This document shows positions 7,525 through 16,759 of a stretch of DNA of 52,701 bases, one piece after another (positions within the stretch are counted from its first letter, which is position 1; each line of letters opens with the position of its first letter). The position numbers and the translations under genes are program-made. This stretch comes from Helicobacteraceae bacterium (GTDB lineage: Bacteria; Campylobacterota; Campylobacteria; Campylobacterales; Sulfurimonadaceae), in assembly GCA_947498025.1 (NCBI GenBank), contig CANMJR010000020.1:1-52701 (forward strand), in the 5' to 3' direction. Below the pieces are notes generated by a model. It did not search any database. It saw only the letters and a list, made by a program, of their open reading frames with translations, and was not told the origin of the DNA.

Positions 7525-8646
7525 ATGAATATTCCGTTTTATAAATATGTGAGTGGACGCGAAGAGCACTCAAATGTAAGTGATGTTTTGGATGGCGAAG
7601 ATATAAATCAGGTAGAAGAACTTGAGAAGGAATTTGCCTCCTATGTGGGCGTTAAGTATGCACTTTCAACCTCACATGGAACCTCCGCTCTTCACTTGGC
7701 AATGCTAGCGTTAGATTTAAAACGAGGAGACAAGGTTCTTTGCTCTGTAAATGCCTATCCGAATGTGCCGGAAGTTGTCCGCCACTTTGATGCAGAACCT
7801 GTTTTTATAGATATTGATGCAACGAGTTACAACATCAATCTTGACCTTTTGGAGGCGTATCTAGAAGACAATGAGTCTAAAAAGCTCAAGGCGGTAATAG
7901 TTACGCATATAGCGGGAAATCCGGTTGATTTGGAGAGACTCTACTCTATTGCAAAAATTTATCATGTTAAAATCGTAGAGGATGCCTGTGATGCACTAGG
8001 AGCGACATATAAAGGCAAAAAAATCGGCTCAACAGGTGCGGATATAACATGTTTCAATTTTTCTTCACACTTAAAGAAAAGTGTTTGCAACGGCGGAATG
8101 CTGGTAACAAATAGTCAAGAGATTATGGAGAGAGCCAGACTTCTGCACAACCATGGAATTGTAAGAGAGGCGGACTCTTTAGAATACATTTATGAGGTTG
8201 TTGATATCGGAAATGACTACTCTATGAGTGAGCTCAATGCAGCATACATTAGAGCGCAAATAAAATCTCAAGATAAAAATATAGCAAGACAGCAGGCAAT
8301 TGCAAAAATTTATAATGAGGCTTTTGAGTCGGTTTCGCATGTAAGTGTTCCGGATTTAAGTAACAAAGAGCATCCATTTTCTCTCTACATTATTAAAGTA
8401 GATAAAAATCGTGACTCTTTTGCGGTCGAGCTAAGGGATGTGGGCATAGAGACTGGGCTTCACTATATTCCTCTTCATCTTCTTTCGTACTATAAAACAA
8501 AATATTCTCTTCGTGTAAATGATTTTCCTGTTGCACTCAAAAAATATCAGCAGGTTTTATCTCTTCCTCTTTATGCAAGCATGAGCGATGCGGAAGTTAA
8601 ATATGTTTGTGAAAAAATCAAAAAAATAGCAAAAACCAGAGTTTAA
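7525..8646 (+). CDS. DegT/DnrJ/EryC1/StrS family aminotransferase
   Basis: The 373-residue PLP-dependent enzyme is of the sugar-aminotransferase type. Visible family elements are YALSTSHGTSALHLAM (cofactor phosphate binding, about residue 48), VTHIAGNPVDLERL, KIVEDACDALGATYKG (cofactor aspartate about residue 153) and the Schiff-base lysine K184 or K185 in FNFSSHLKKSVCNGG. Such enzymes aminate nucleotide-linked keto sugars. No sugar dehydratase or acyltransferase partner is in the window. The gene directly precedes lpxK (3-base gap), so a role in surface glycan or lipid A amino sugars is a reasonable inference only. Confidence 0.9.
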   Translation: MNIPFYKYVSGREEHSNVSDVLDGEDINQVEELEKEFASYVGVKYALSTSHGTSALHLAMLALDLKRGDKVLCSVNAYPNVPEVVRHFDAEPVFIDIDATSYNINLDLLEAYLEDNESKKLKAVIVTHIAGNPVDLERLYSIAKIYHVKIVEDACDALGATYKGKKIGSTGADITCFNFSSHLKKSVCNGGMLVTNSQEIMERARLLHNHGIVREADSLEYIYEVVDIGNDYSMSELNAAYIRAQIKSQDKNIARQQAIAKIYNEAFESVSHVSVPDLSNKEHPFSLYIIKVDKNRDSFAVELRDVGIETGLHYIPLHLLSYYKTKYSLRVNDFPVALKKYQQVLSLPLYASMSDAEVKYVCEKIKKIAKTRV

Positions 8647-8649
8647 TTA

Positions 8650-9573
8650 TTGAAAAAAGCTCTCGTTTTTTGGGTTGAAGAATATTTCTACAACCCAAAC
8701 TTATTTCAAAAACTCCTCTCCTTTTTACTCCTTCCTCTGAGCTATCTCTACTGTTTTGTTATGTATCTTCGTTTTAAAATAAAAACACCGCAAGATTTCT
8801 GTATTGATATAGTGAGCGTCGGAAACCTCAGTGTAGGCGGAAGCGGAAAAACACCGCTAGTTACTGCCCTTGCATGCACATATGAAAATGCAGCCATAAT
8901 TTTGCGTGGTTATGGAAGAGAAAGTCGAGGGCTTCATGTGGTGAAAAATGGTGAAAAGATTTTATGCGATGTAAGTGTGAGCGGGGATGAGGCGATGATT
9001 TATGCGCACAAAGTCCCACATGCAGTGGTCATTGTAAGTGAAGACAGAAAAGAGGGGATTCTAAAAGCCAAAGAGTTGGGTGCAAAGATAGTTTTTTTAG
9101 ATGATGCCTACTCAAAACATGACATAAAAAAACTTGATTTTCTTATAGAGGTAAAGAGCAAAAACAGCAACTGTCTCCCCTCTGGAGCCTTCAGAGAGAG
9201 GCTTTGGAATTCAAAAGAAGCAGTTATTCTACAAGAGGGAGTCGATTTTAAAAGAGTAGTTGAACTTAAAAATAAAAGTGATAAAATGTCGCTTTTAACT
9301 GCCATAGCAAGACCTTCAAGACTTGACGCGTTTTTGCCGGAAGTGGTAAGTAAAAATTACTTTGAAGACCATCACACATTTATAAAAGAAGAGTTGGTGG
9401 CAATTTTAGAGAGAGATAAATCAGATTCACTTTTAGTAACATACAAAGATTTCGTTAAAGTAGAGTCGTTTCATCTTCCTCTATCGCTTTTAGATATGCA
9501 TGTGGAAGTGGATAAAAAAGTTTTTGATATTATAAATAGATACAGAGAGGCAAACAGTGCAAAAAAAGATTGA
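8650..9573 (+). CDS. lpxK: Tetraacyldisaccharide 4'-kinase (lipid A synthesis)
   Basis: LpxK phosphorylates the 4' position of the lipid A disaccharide at the inner membrane. The 307-residue protein has one N-terminal membrane anchor (LSFLLLPLSYLYCFVMYL, about residues 18-35), the Walker A loop SVGNLSVGGSGKTPL (about residue 57) and the LpxK-type segments LRGYGRESRG, SGDEAMIYAHK, VIVSEDRKEGI and VFLDDAYSKH. The C-terminal TAIARPSRLDAFLP is also typical. It starts with TTG at 8650; no ATG fits as well. Its end overlaps argB by 17 bases. Confidence 0.92.
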   Translation: MKKALVFWVEEYFYNPNLFQKLLSFLLLPLSYLYCFVMYLRFKIKTPQDFCIDIVSVGNLSVGGSGKTPLVTALACTYENAAIILRGYGRESRGLHVVKNGEKILCDVSVSGDEAMIYAHKVPHAVVIVSEDRKEGILKAKELGAKIVFLDDAYSKHDIKKLDFLIEVKSKNSNCLPSGAFRERLWNSKEAVILQEGVDFKRVVELKNKSDKMSLLTAIARPSRLDAFLPEVVSKNYFEDHHTFIKEELVAILERDKSDSLLVTYKDFVKVESFHLPLSLLDMHVEVDKKVFDIINRYREANSAKKD

Positions 9574-10408
9574 AACAGTAAAAACGCTCCTAGAGGCTTT
9601 ACCGTTTATAAAAGAGTTCAGGAATGAGATTGTAGTTATTAAGTATGGCGGTTCAGCGCAAGAATCACCTCAGTTGAAAGAGAAGTTCGCACAAGATATT
9701 TTGCTTATGTATTTGGTTGGGATTAAACCTGTTATCGTGCATGGCGGCGGCAGACAGATTAACGAGATGCTTGAAGCATTACATATTGAGAGCAAATTTA
9801 TCGACGGTCAAAGGGTGACTTCAAAAGAGGTTATGCGTATTGTTGAGATGGTGCTCAGCGGTGAAATAAACAAAGAGATAACTTCCCTGCTCAACTCGCA
9901 TAGTGCAAAAGCTATCGGAATCAGCGGAAAAGATGCACATTTTATCACGGCAAAAGCAAAAGAGTTTGCAAAATGGGGACTTACAGGAAACATTACAAAC
10001 GTAAAAGCGGAAGTTATCGCAAATCTCATCCATGAGAAATTTATCCCTGTTATCGCTCCAATTGCAGCAGGTGAAGAGATGGGACATCCGGGATACAACA
10101 TCAACGCAGACCTCTGTGCTTCGTATGTTGCAAAGGCGATAGGTGCAAATAAGATTATCTTTTTAACCGACACGGCAGGTGTTTTAGACAAAGATAAAGT
10201 GCTTTTAGAAACACTCACAAAAGCAGAAGTTGAAGCACTCAAAGCAGACGGAACAATCCACGGCGGAATGGTTCCAAAAGTGGATGCATGTTTAGAAGCA
10301 ATAGAGGGCGGAGTTCAAAAAGCGCATATTATTGATGGAAGAGTAGAACACTCCATGCTTTTGGAACTTTTTACTTCGGCAGGTGTTGGAACGCAGATAG
10401 TTAAATAA
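9557..10408 (+). CDS. argB: Acetylglutamate kinase
   Basis: ArgB phosphorylates N-acetylglutamate in arginine biosynthesis. The 283-residue protein shows the amino-acid-kinase signatures: VVIKYGGSAQ (ATP-binding lysine), KPVIVHGGGRQINEML, KAIGISGKDAHF, PVIAPIAAGEEMGHPGYNINADLCASYVAKAIGANKIIFLTDTAGV read in pieces, and GTIHGGMVPKVDACLEAIEGGV. It starts with GTG at 9557, inside the end of lpxK, so the genes are translationally coupled. The last step of arginine synthesis (argH) is encoded elsewhere in the window, in another transcript. Confidence 0.96.
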   Translation: MQKKIETVKTLLEALPFIKEFRNEIVVIKYGGSAQESPQLKEKFAQDILLMYLVGIKPVIVHGGGRQINEMLEALHIESKFIDGQRVTSKEVMRIVEMVLSGEINKEITSLLNSHSAKAIGISGKDAHFITAKAKEFAKWGLTGNITNVKAEVIANLIHEKFIPVIAPIAAGEEMGHPGYNINADLCASYVAKAIGANKIIFLTDTAGVLDKDKVLLETLTKAEVEALKADGTIHGGMVPKVDACLEAIEGGVQKAHIIDGRVEHSMLLELFTSAGVGTQIVK

Positions 10409-10539
10409 TATATCTTTGCTTACTTTGCTCTTGTTGAGATTTAGTTCAGAATGAAAATAGCAAGACTTAATGATAAAATATAGTGTAATCGCGTGTAGAG
10501 TTTTGGTTTAACTATAGTTGAAAACAAAGAAGGAATATC

Positions 10540-11403
10540 ATGAAAGTTTGTTATGAAGAAAAAACATTCGAAAGCTATTTTAATAATGAGTTAGACAATA
10601 AGTCATCGATATATTTTCCACTTGGGCAAGTTCAAGAAGGTGTCATAGGTGCTGATTCTGTTTCTTACTCAACTCACAGGCGATTATGGCAAAAACTTGG
10701 TTATCCATGGTTTCGGTTTCATTCGCCATTTTCAGGGGTTGATTTTAAAGAGATGGCCTGTGAAATGGAACATTTTCTAACAGAGACAGTTGATAATATT
10801 CCTCCTATTAAAGTGAATTTACTTTTTCAATATAAACGAGCTGAGTATCTTAAATTAACTACTAGTAAGCAGTGGTCTTCTTGGACTCAACCATATTATA
10901 GATACTCAATAAATCAAGAACAACAAAAGTTACTTGACAATCTTGAAAGTAAATTTGGCACTCAGGTTTTAATTTTATATGCTGCTCCTGCTGCTGTCAA
11001 AAATATTGATGAGCTTGTTGAGTTAAAAAGAAAAAATAAAATTATTGATAATACGAATTTTTAAAAAGCATCTGTATTATCAAAACATCATGTAAATACA
11101 TTTATTAGAGCTGGTACAAATTCAAAAGCATTTAGTGAACTTGAGATGATTGAAAACTTTGATTTACTTCAATTTTTGAATAAATATGAAGTAAGGGATA
11201 GAAAATCAAATTATGATTCCATTCTTGAGTTTTCCTCTTCGATTTCTTTGTTGATGATAGAGAATGAGCAATATTCTAAATCATTCAATGCTCTCATGGA
11301 TGAATATAGAGAAGTGAAAGAATATCGATTGTTTTATAGCATGATTCAGATGAAAGTTTTTAGAGAAATAACAGGTATTCAATGGCTAATGGCATTAGTA
11401 TGA
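10540..11403 (+). pseudogene. Uncharacterised protein gene interrupted by an in-frame TAA; possible nuclease-like fold
   Basis: Two open stretches, 10540-11064 (174 residues) and 11146-11403, are in the same reading frame, separated only by TAA at 11062-11064. The intervening codons read KASVLSKHHVNTF and continue smoothly, so this is one gene of about 287 codons with a single nonsense codon in a T5A5 run. The sequence FPLGQVQEGVIGADSVSY, then LLFQYKRAEYLKL and WTQPYYRYSINQEQQ, then LYAAPA and NTNF, resembles a family I have seen only as hypothetical. The D...QxK pattern hints at a PD-(D/E)xK-type fold, unproven. No strong ribosome binding site precedes 11146. Its very AT-rich sequence suggests acquired DNA. 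Confidence 0.6.
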
Positions 11404-11430
11404 AAAACGAATAATGAAGTTTTTTGGGGG

Positions 11431-11483
11431 CAAGGGGCAGAACCCCTTGGCGTTGCTAATGTAGCAACGGTGCAAAAATGCAC
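11431..11483 (+). repeat. Three consecutive hairpins, type 2
   Basis: Three perfect stems follow one another: CAAGGGG/CCCCTTG (11431-11437 with 11443-11449), CGTTGCTA/TAGCAACG (11451-11458 with 11462-11469) and GTGCA/TGCAC (11470-11474 with 11479-11483). The layout recalls the other three-hairpin repeat, but no core sequence is shared. The 329-base stretch 11404-11732 between the broken gene and the DUF2018 gene holds this cluster, the long nested hairpin after it and a promoter; I see no gene in it. Confidence 0.75.
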
Positions 11484-11495
11484 AAAAGAAACATT

Positions 11496-11629
11496 GTGAG
11501 TGCTATCTTTTCCATAAAGACCCCCTATTCGTAAGTTCTTGGAGGACAAAAAAAAAGGTCGAGGGGTAATTACTTCCCTCGACCTTAGTTTGTCGCTCCA
11601 TAGAACTTACAGAATAGATTTGCACTCAC
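11496..11629. other. Long nested stem-loop (structured RNA or MITE candidate)
   Basis: Nested inverted repeats fold this 134-base segment on itself. The outer stem is GTGAGTGC (11496-11503) with GCACTCAC (11622-11629). The middle stem is CTATTC-GTAAGTTCT-TGGAG (11525-11544) with CTCCA-TAGAACTTAC-AGAATAG (11596-11617), with small bulges. The apical stem is AAGGTCGAGGG (11555-11565) with CCCTCGACCTT (11576-11586), 11 perfect pairs. The left arm carries about 20 unpaired bases between outer and middle stems. It lacks the conserved SRP RNA loop and encodes no protein. It could be a small RNA or a foldback mobile element. Confidence 0.6.
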
Positions 11630-11699
11630 GGCAAAATTGTAACCATTTCAAATAAACAAGTCAATGTACTATTTCAAGTCCACATAGTTAGAGTGATGC

Positions 11700-11705
11700 T
11701 ATAAT
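11700..11705 (+). promoter_or_regulatory. Candidate -10 box (TATAAT) for the DUF2018 gene
   Basis: TATAAT lies 28 bases upstream of the ATG, with AGGA at 11722-11725 as the ribosome binding site. It probably drives the long housekeeping operon that follows. Confidence 0.5.
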
Positions 11706-11732
11706 CTCAAAAAATAAAATTAGGAATGATGA

Positions 11733-12014
11733 ATGTACGGAATGTTTGAAGACGAAGATGATATATTTATGGGTTCTCCGAAGAGTAAGTTTATGGATGT
11801 CGTGTTTAACGCAAATAACGACATTGTAAGACATGAGTTAGAAATTTTTATAGATAAAGTTGCGGCAATGGAGCTTATGCTCTCACAGCATGTGGGAGAT
11901 GATATTGACAGAGAAGTAAAAAGATTTGCACTTTCAAATCAGAGTGATGTAGAGACAAAAGCTAAAAGTTTGTACATTGAGCTTATGGGTGCGATTCTTT
12001 CTCAAAGTGAATAG
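11733..12014 (+). CDS. DUF2018 family protein (HP0242-like)
   Basis: The 93-residue acidic, all-helical cytoplasmic protein begins MYGMFEDEDDIFMGSPKSKF and contains VRHELEIFIDKVAAMELML. It fits the DUF2018 family, which I know from Helicobacter and other Campylobacterota. The H. pylori member HP0242 (similar length) forms an intertwined helical homodimer. Its function is unknown. The family's narrow distribution supports the taxonomic call. An AGGA sequence lies eight bases before the ATG. Confidence 0.8.
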   Translation: MYGMFEDEDDIFMGSPKSKFMDVVFNANNDIVRHELEIFIDKVAAMELMLSQHVGDDIDREVKRFALSNQSDVETKAKSLYIELMGAILSQSE

Positions 12015-12021
12015 TTGAGTT

Positions 12022-12435
12022 TTGAAGCTGTTTTTACATGTTACCATTCTTTTGCTGCTCTGTTTTAGTGCAATTTCTGCCGATGAATTCAGAGATATTC
12101 AAAAAATTTCTCTGAAAAAGGATGAGCAAAAGAAAATTCTTGTAAAATATGGCTCATTTGAAAAGATTTTTAAATTTAGATGGACACTTTATCATAACAA
12201 AGGGCTTGTGGTTTTTCGCTCTTATGATAGAATTGTCGCACAAAATATACTTTATTTAAGAGATAAAAATAAAGCTTTTAGAGTTGAACTGAAGCCTAAA
12301 GATACATCTTCCTATGAGGGAGTGTATCTGTTGGTGCAGTTTAAAGAGTTTGATTATGAAAAAAAACAGGCTACTTTTGATGTATCCATATCTGATAAAA
12401 GTGCGCAAGTTAAGTTGAAATATTTAGAAAAATAG
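12022..12435 (+). CDS. Uncharacterised exported protein
   Basis: The 137-residue protein has a signal peptide (KLFLHVTILLLLCFSAISA, cleavage expected before DEF) followed by a beta-rich, lysine-rich domain (for example YGSFEKIFKFRWTLYHNKGLVV). It should be periplasmic. The start is TTG at 12022, seven bases after the DUF2018 stop; no ATG in frame preserves the signal peptide. I recognise no named domain. It lies between the DUF2018 and polyprenyl synthase genes in one apparent operon. Confidence 0.7.
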   Translation: MKLFLHVTILLLLCFSAISADEFRDIQKISLKKDEQKKILVKYGSFEKIFKFRWTLYHNKGLVVFRSYDRIVAQNILYLRDKNKAFRVELKPKDTSSYEGVYLLVQFKEFDYEKKQATFDVSISDKSAQVKLKYLEK

Positions 12436-12449
12436 CCAAAGAGGGATGA

Positions 12450-13337
12450 ATGCAAAGAGTTGAGCATGAGATAGAGAGATTAATAGAAGAGGTTGGCTAC
12501 GATGAGGTCAGTCGTCTTTTTGGCACTCTCAGCGGCGGAAAAAGACTCCGTGCAAAACTTATTTTAAAAATAGCACCTAACCATGAAAAGGTTGCGCTTT
12601 TGGCGGCCATCGTAGAACTTATCCATGCCGCAAGTCTGCTTCATGACGATGTAATAGATGAGTCAATACTCAGACGCGGAGTAGCCTCGGTCAACGCAAC
12701 CGATGGAAGCAAAACAGCCGTTATGCTCGGCGATATTCTTTACTCTAAAGCTTTTAGTGAACTTGTTGCGTTTGATAGAGATATTGCAAAAGTGATAGCA
12801 TCTTCAGTTACAGCCCTCTCTAAGGGTGAGATGAAAGATGTGAAAATGGCGCAGTTCTTTAACAGCGATGAAGAGAAATATCTTGACATGCTTTATCTAA
12901 AAACTGCAACACTGATAGAAGCTGCTGCTATTGGAGCGGCACTATTAGCCGGCAAAGATGCACAAAAATATGGAGTGTACGGGCGAAATCTCGGACTCTC
13001 CTTTCAGATAATTGATGATATTTTGGATATAACGGCGGATGAAAAAACGCTTGGAAAACCTGCTATGAACGATTTTGTAGAGGGAAAATGTACGCTTCCG
13101 TACATCTATCTTTATAATGCTCTTAACTCAAGCGAGAAGCAGAGATTGGCAAACGCACATGCAAAGCATATAGGTGCGAGCGAGGGTATCTGGATTAAGC
13201 AGAAAATGGGCGAACATGGCTCTATAGAGAAGTCATTTCTGTTGGCATCCAAGCTCTCAAATGAGGCGATGGAAGCCGTAAAAGAGGATGAAGAGTTGGT
13301 ACAAATTTTACAAACTATGATAAAAAGAAGTTATTAA
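12450..13337 (+). CDS. Polyprenyl diphosphate synthase
   Basis: The 295-residue trans-prenyltransferase has the first aspartate-rich motif in ASLLHDDVIDES (about residues 65-72), the GGKRLRAKL segment that binds isopentenyl diphosphate, and the second aspartate motif LSFQIIDDILDITADE (about 187). FEGKCTLPYIY-like sequence (VEGKCTLPYIYLY) follows. It builds the long isoprenoid tail, probably of menaquinone, consistent with a UbiD-type decarboxylase later in the block. Chain length cannot be read with certainty. The stop overlaps the hemA ATG (TAATG). Confidence 0.9.
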   Translation: MQRVEHEIERLIEEVGYDEVSRLFGTLSGGKRLRAKLILKIAPNHEKVALLAAIVELIHAASLLHDDVIDESILRRGVASVNATDGSKTAVMLGDILYSKAFSELVAFDRDIAKVIASSVTALSKGEMKDVKMAQFFNSDEEKYLDMLYLKTATLIEAAAIGAALLAGKDAQKYGVYGRNLGLSFQIIDDILDITADEKTLGKPAMNDFVEGKCTLPYIYLYNALNSSEKQRLANAHAKHIGASEGIWIKQKMGEHGSIEKSFLLASKLSNEAMEAVKEDEELVQILQTMIKRSY

Positions 13338-14632
13338 TGCACTACTTAAATATAAGTTTTTCACACAAAAACTCTACCCTAGAAATAAGAGAAAAACTCT
13401 CCTATCCGGATGATGAACACTTAAGAGGCTGTTTGACAAAGTTGAACTCCAGTGAAGCGATAAATGAAGCTATACTTATCTCTACCTGCAACAGAATGGA
13501 AGTTTTTTGTAGCTGCAGTGACATTGCAAAAGCAACACAACACATATTTGAGATGTTGAGCAAAAGAGCCGGAATCAGCATAGATGAGCTTGAAGGCAGA
13601 GCCGATATATATGATGACAGTAGCGCAATTCATCACCTTTTTAGCGTTGCCTCTTCGCTTGACTCTATGGTTATCGGTGAAACACAGATAGCCGGTCAGT
13701 TAAAAGATGCTTTTCGGTTCTCTTACGACAGCGGTTTCAGCGGTCAAAAGCTCGCCCGTGCCATGCACAACGCTTTTAAGTGTGCTGCAAAAGTGAGAAA
13801 TGCAACAGATATATCTTCAAAGCCTGTTTCAATTGCCAGTGTTGCAGTTTCAAACTTAAAATCACTTGTGCATGATTTAAGCGGTAAAAAAGCTTTAGTT
13901 ATCGGTATTGGCGAGATGTCTGAGATTACTGCAAAACATCTCATCTCAAACGGTGCTGATGTTTATATAATGAACAGAACCAAAGAAAAAGCTTTTAATT
14001 TAGCCGGAAGTTGTGGTGCGAAAGTGCTTGACTTTGAGCAACTCCCACATGCTATTAATGAGTTTGAGATTCTTTTTACAGCCACCTCCGCACCTAAGCC
14101 GATAATAACAGATGCGATGATAAAATCTTGCGATTTTGAGCGATACTGGTTTGATATGGCTCTTCCTAGAGATATTCATTGCAGTCATGGCGAGCGAATA
14201 AATCTTTATACAATTGATGATTTAAAGAGTATAGTAAGTGAAAATATTGGGCTTCGTGAGGATAGTGCAAGAGCTGCACATGGGATTATCGGCAGAGCTG
14301 TTGTAGAGTTTTTTGAGTGGCTCAATACTCTCGATGTGGAGCCTATGATAAAAGAGATATATCAAAAAGCTTCCTTTGCTGCAAAAGCTGAGAGTAAGAG
14401 GGCTATTGAAAGCGGTTATATCCCGAAAGAGTATGAAGCGCAGGCGCACAAGATGTGTGAACAGGTATTAAAAAGATTTTTGCACGACATGACAGCCAAG
14501 ATGAGGAGTGTCTCTTCGGAGTCAAAATCTGACATGATAACGGGGGCTTTGCAGTTTTTGGTTCAGAATGATAGCAAGGCAAGAGTACTGGATGAGTACA
14601 AGTGTGAATATATGTTAAAAGGACAAAAGTGA
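13337..14632 (+). CDS. hemA: Glutamyl-tRNA reductase
   Basis: HemA reduces glutamyl-tRNA(Glu) to glutamate-1-semialdehyde, the first committed step of haem synthesis by the C5 route. The 431-residue protein has the catalytic cysteine C51 in [10 protein letters not shown], the signature [21 protein letters not shown] (about residue 108), and an NADPH-binding motif, [17 protein letters not shown] (about residue 185). The C-terminal dimerisation helices run from about 310. It is coupled to the preceding gene by TAATG and overlaps proS by four bases. Confidence 0.96.
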   Translation: MHYLNISFSHKNSTLEIREKLSYPDDEHLRGCLTKLNSSEAINEAILISTCNRMEVFCSCSDIAKATQHIFEMLSKRAGISIDELEGRADIYDDSSAIHHLFSVASSLDSMVIGETQIAGQLKDAFRFSYDSGFSGQKLARAMHNAFKCAAKVRNATDISSKPVSIASVAVSNLKSLVHDLSGKKALVIGIGEMSEITAKHLISNGADVYIMNRTKEKAFNLAGSCGAKVLDFEQLPHAINEFEILFTATSAPKPIITDAMIKSCDFERYWFDMALPRDIHCSHGERINLYTIDDLKSIVSENIGLREDSARAAHGIIGRAVVEFFEWLNTLDVEPMIKEIYQKASFAAKAESKRAIESGYIPKEYEAQAHKMCEQVLKRFLHDMTAKMRSVSSESKSDMITGALQFLVQNDSKARVLDEYKCEYMLKGQK

Positions 14633-16329
14633 GAAGATCAAGAGCATTTATACCGACAACAAAAGAGGCACCTTCGGATGCTTCATTGGCAAGCCATATT
14701 TACCTCTCCCGTGCGGGTTTTATCTCTCAAGTAGCGAGTGGACTTTACAGTTACATGCCGTTGGCAAAAAGAGTCATCAAGAAGATAGAAAATATTATCA
14801 ATGAAGAGATGACAAAAGCCGGTGCAGAAGAGGTGGAACTTAGTTTTGTAACTCCTGCATCACTTTGGCAAGAGAGTGGACGCATAGAGAAGTTCGGAAA
14901 AGAGCTTCTGAGATTTCGTGACAGAAAAGAGAACCTTTTTGTTCTTGGACCAACACATGAAGAGATGATGGTGGACATGGTTCGCAACCGTGTTACAAGC
15001 TACAAGCAACTGCCGATAAATCTCTACCAGATAAAAACAAAGTTTCGTGATGAGGCAAGACCTAGATTTGGGCTTATGCGCGGTCGTGAATTTATTATGA
15101 AAGACGGGTATAGTTTTCATGCATCTGTTGCAGATATGGACAGAGAGTTTGATGCCATGGAAGCGGCGTATAAAACTATTTTAACAAGACTTGGATTGGA
15201 CTTTAGAATCGTTGAAGCTGACAGCGGTGCAATCGGAGGAAGCGGCTCAAAAGAACTTATGGTTTTGGCAGGAAGCGGCGAAGATACAATTGCAGTTTGC
15301 AGTAAATGTGAATATGGTGCGAATGTTGAGGCTGCAAAGCGCTCAGGCAGAGTGACAATACCGGAAGCTCCGGTAGCCGAATTTAACAAATTTAAAACGC
15401 CGAATGTAAAAAGTATAGAAGATTTAGAAGAGTTTTTTAAAGTCGATGGCTACTACACCATGAAGTGTGTTGCAAAAAGAGCGGTATATGAAGATGACAG
15501 TGAAGTGGTTCTTTTCTTTGTAAGAGGTTGCGATACGCTTCAAGAGGTAAAAGCTCAAAATGCAACCGGTGCTTTGGATATCGTGGATGTGAGTGAAGAG
15601 GAGCTTCGTGAATTAGGACTTATTCCAGGATTTATCGGACCATTGGAGCAGGGGTGCGCCAAACATGTAATAGACATTGATTTAAGAGATGCGAAAAGCA
15701 TGATTTGCGGAGCAAATGAAGAGGAGTACCACTTTGTAAATGTTGACATGTCCGTTATGAGTGAAGCTTATTATGCCGACATTGCAGCGGTGAATGAGGG
15801 TGATATTTGTCCTTATTGTAATGGCACGCTCTCCTTTACGAAGGGGATAGAAGTCGGACATATTTTTAAGCTCGGCACTACCTACTCAGCGGTACTAAAA
15901 GCTGAATTTTTGGATGAAAACGGAAAAGCACAGCCCTTTGTGATGGGAACGTATGGAATGGGAGTGAGCCGACTTGTAGCTGCAGTTATAGAACAGCACC
16001 ATGATGATAAAGGGTGTATCTGGACAAAGACAACAGCTCCCTACATGGTAAATATTATGATTTCAAACATCAAAGAGACACCTCAAGTTGAGCTTGGAGA
16101 GGAGCTTTATGCAAAGCTTCAAGCCGCACATGTAGAAGTGATGCTTGATGACAGAAAAGAGAGATTCGGTTTTAAGATGAATGATGCCGAACTCATAGGT
16201 TTTCCATACACAATCATCATTGGAAAAGAACTGGAAAATGGTTTAGTTCAGATATTTGATAGAAAAACGAAAGAGAGTTTTTCCGTAAGCAAAGATGAAG
16301 TTTTCTCTAAAATTATGGATTTAATCTAA
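14629..16329 (+). CDS. proS: Prolyl-tRNA synthetase
   Basis: This is a class II aminoacyl-tRNA synthetase of 566 residues, the long bacterial type. Motif 1 is in the region [24 protein letters not shown], motif 2 in [30 protein letters not shown], and motif 3 in [17 protein letters not shown]. Between motifs 2 and 3 lies the insertion (editing) domain, about residues 220-400. The anticodon-binding domain occupies about 460-566. It starts with GTG at 14629, inside the hemA stop, so hemA and proS are coupled. Confidence 0.96.
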   Translation: MRRSRAFIPTTKEAPSDASLASHIYLSRAGFISQVASGLYSYMPLAKRVIKKIENIINEEMTKAGAEEVELSFVTPASLWQESGRIEKFGKELLRFRDRKENLFVLGPTHEEMMVDMVRNRVTSYKQLPINLYQIKTKFRDEARPRFGLMRGREFIMKDGYSFHASVADMDREFDAMEAAYKTILTRLGLDFRIVEADSGAIGGSGSKELMVLAGSGEDTIAVCSKCEYGANVEAAKRSGRVTIPEAPVAEFNKFKTPNVKSIEDLEEFFKVDGYYTMKCVAKRAVYEDDSEVVLFFVRGCDTLQEVKAQNATGALDIVDVSEEELRELGLIPGFIGPLEQGCAKHVIDIDLRDAKSMICGANEEEYHFVNVDMSVMSEAYYADIAAVNEGDICPYCNGTLSFTKGIEVGHIFKLGTTYSAVLKAEFLDENGKAQPFVMGTYGMGVSRLVAAVIEQHHDDKGCIWTKTTAPYMVNIMISNIKETPQVELGEELYAKLQAAHVEVMLDDRKERFGFKMNDAELIGFPYTIIIGKELENGLVQIFDRKTKESFSVSKDEVFSKIMDLI

Positions 16330-16330
16330 C

Positions 16331-16759
16331 ATGCTCTATTTCTTGGTCTATCTTTTTTTAGAAGTACTCATATCCGTTAATATTTCATCTTACCTAGGCG
16401 GTTTGATGACTTTTTTTGAGATAATTTTAAGTGCTTTTATAGGGGTGACAATACTCATTAATTTTAGAAAAACACTGATAGAAAACTTCACGGCAGTAGC
16501 CTATGACTGCATTGATTTAGAGCAATTTCAAAAATTAAATCTCTTTACGCTTATTGGCGCAATTTTGTTGATATTGCCCGGCTTTTTGACAGATATAGTC
16601 GGTATTTTGATGCAATTTACAATTTTTACCACTATGCTTGTTAACCGTTATAATGTAAAATCAGGAAAATGCAAAACAAATTTCACCCAAACTCACATAC
16701 AAAAGGATTCAAATGTCATCGATGTTGAAATTATTAGCGACAGCACTTCTCTTAAGTAG
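16331..16759 (+). CDS. FxsA family membrane protein
   Basis: The 142-residue inner-membrane protein has three or four hydrophobic segments (about residues 1-20, 25-45, 70-90 and 92-105). The FxsA signature is VYLFLEVLISVNISSYLGG at the start and LLILPGFLTDIVGILM in the middle. FxsA in E. coli is linked to F-plasmid exclusion of phage T7, but the family is widespread and its normal role is unknown. The end overlaps the next gene by 47 bases in another frame. Confidence 0.85.
   Translation: MLYFLVYLFLEVLISVNISSYLGGLMTFFEIILSAFIGVTILINFRKTLIENFTAVAYDCIDLEQFQKLNLFTLIGAILLILPGFLTDIVGILMQFTIFTTMLVNRYNVKSGKCKTNFTQTHIQKDSNVIDVEIISDSTSLK

Noticed and set aside
9808-10242. A 144-residue open frame on the minus strand
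   Set aside because: It is a shadow of argB, with low-complexity hydrophobic and Ser-rich sequence and no ribosome binding site.
11146-11403. A separate 85-residue gene
   Set aside because: It is in the same frame as the upstream ORF, the codons between are protein-like, and its ATG lacks a ribosome binding site; it is treated as the 3' part of the broken gene.
11525-11617. Signal recognition particle RNA
   Set aside because: The fold is rod-like, but the conserved SRP apical loop sequence (GGAAGCAGCC type) is absent; the loop here is GTAATTACTT.
11431-11629. CRISPR array
   Set aside because: There are several hairpins, but they do not share a repeat unit and there is no regular repeat-spacer pattern.
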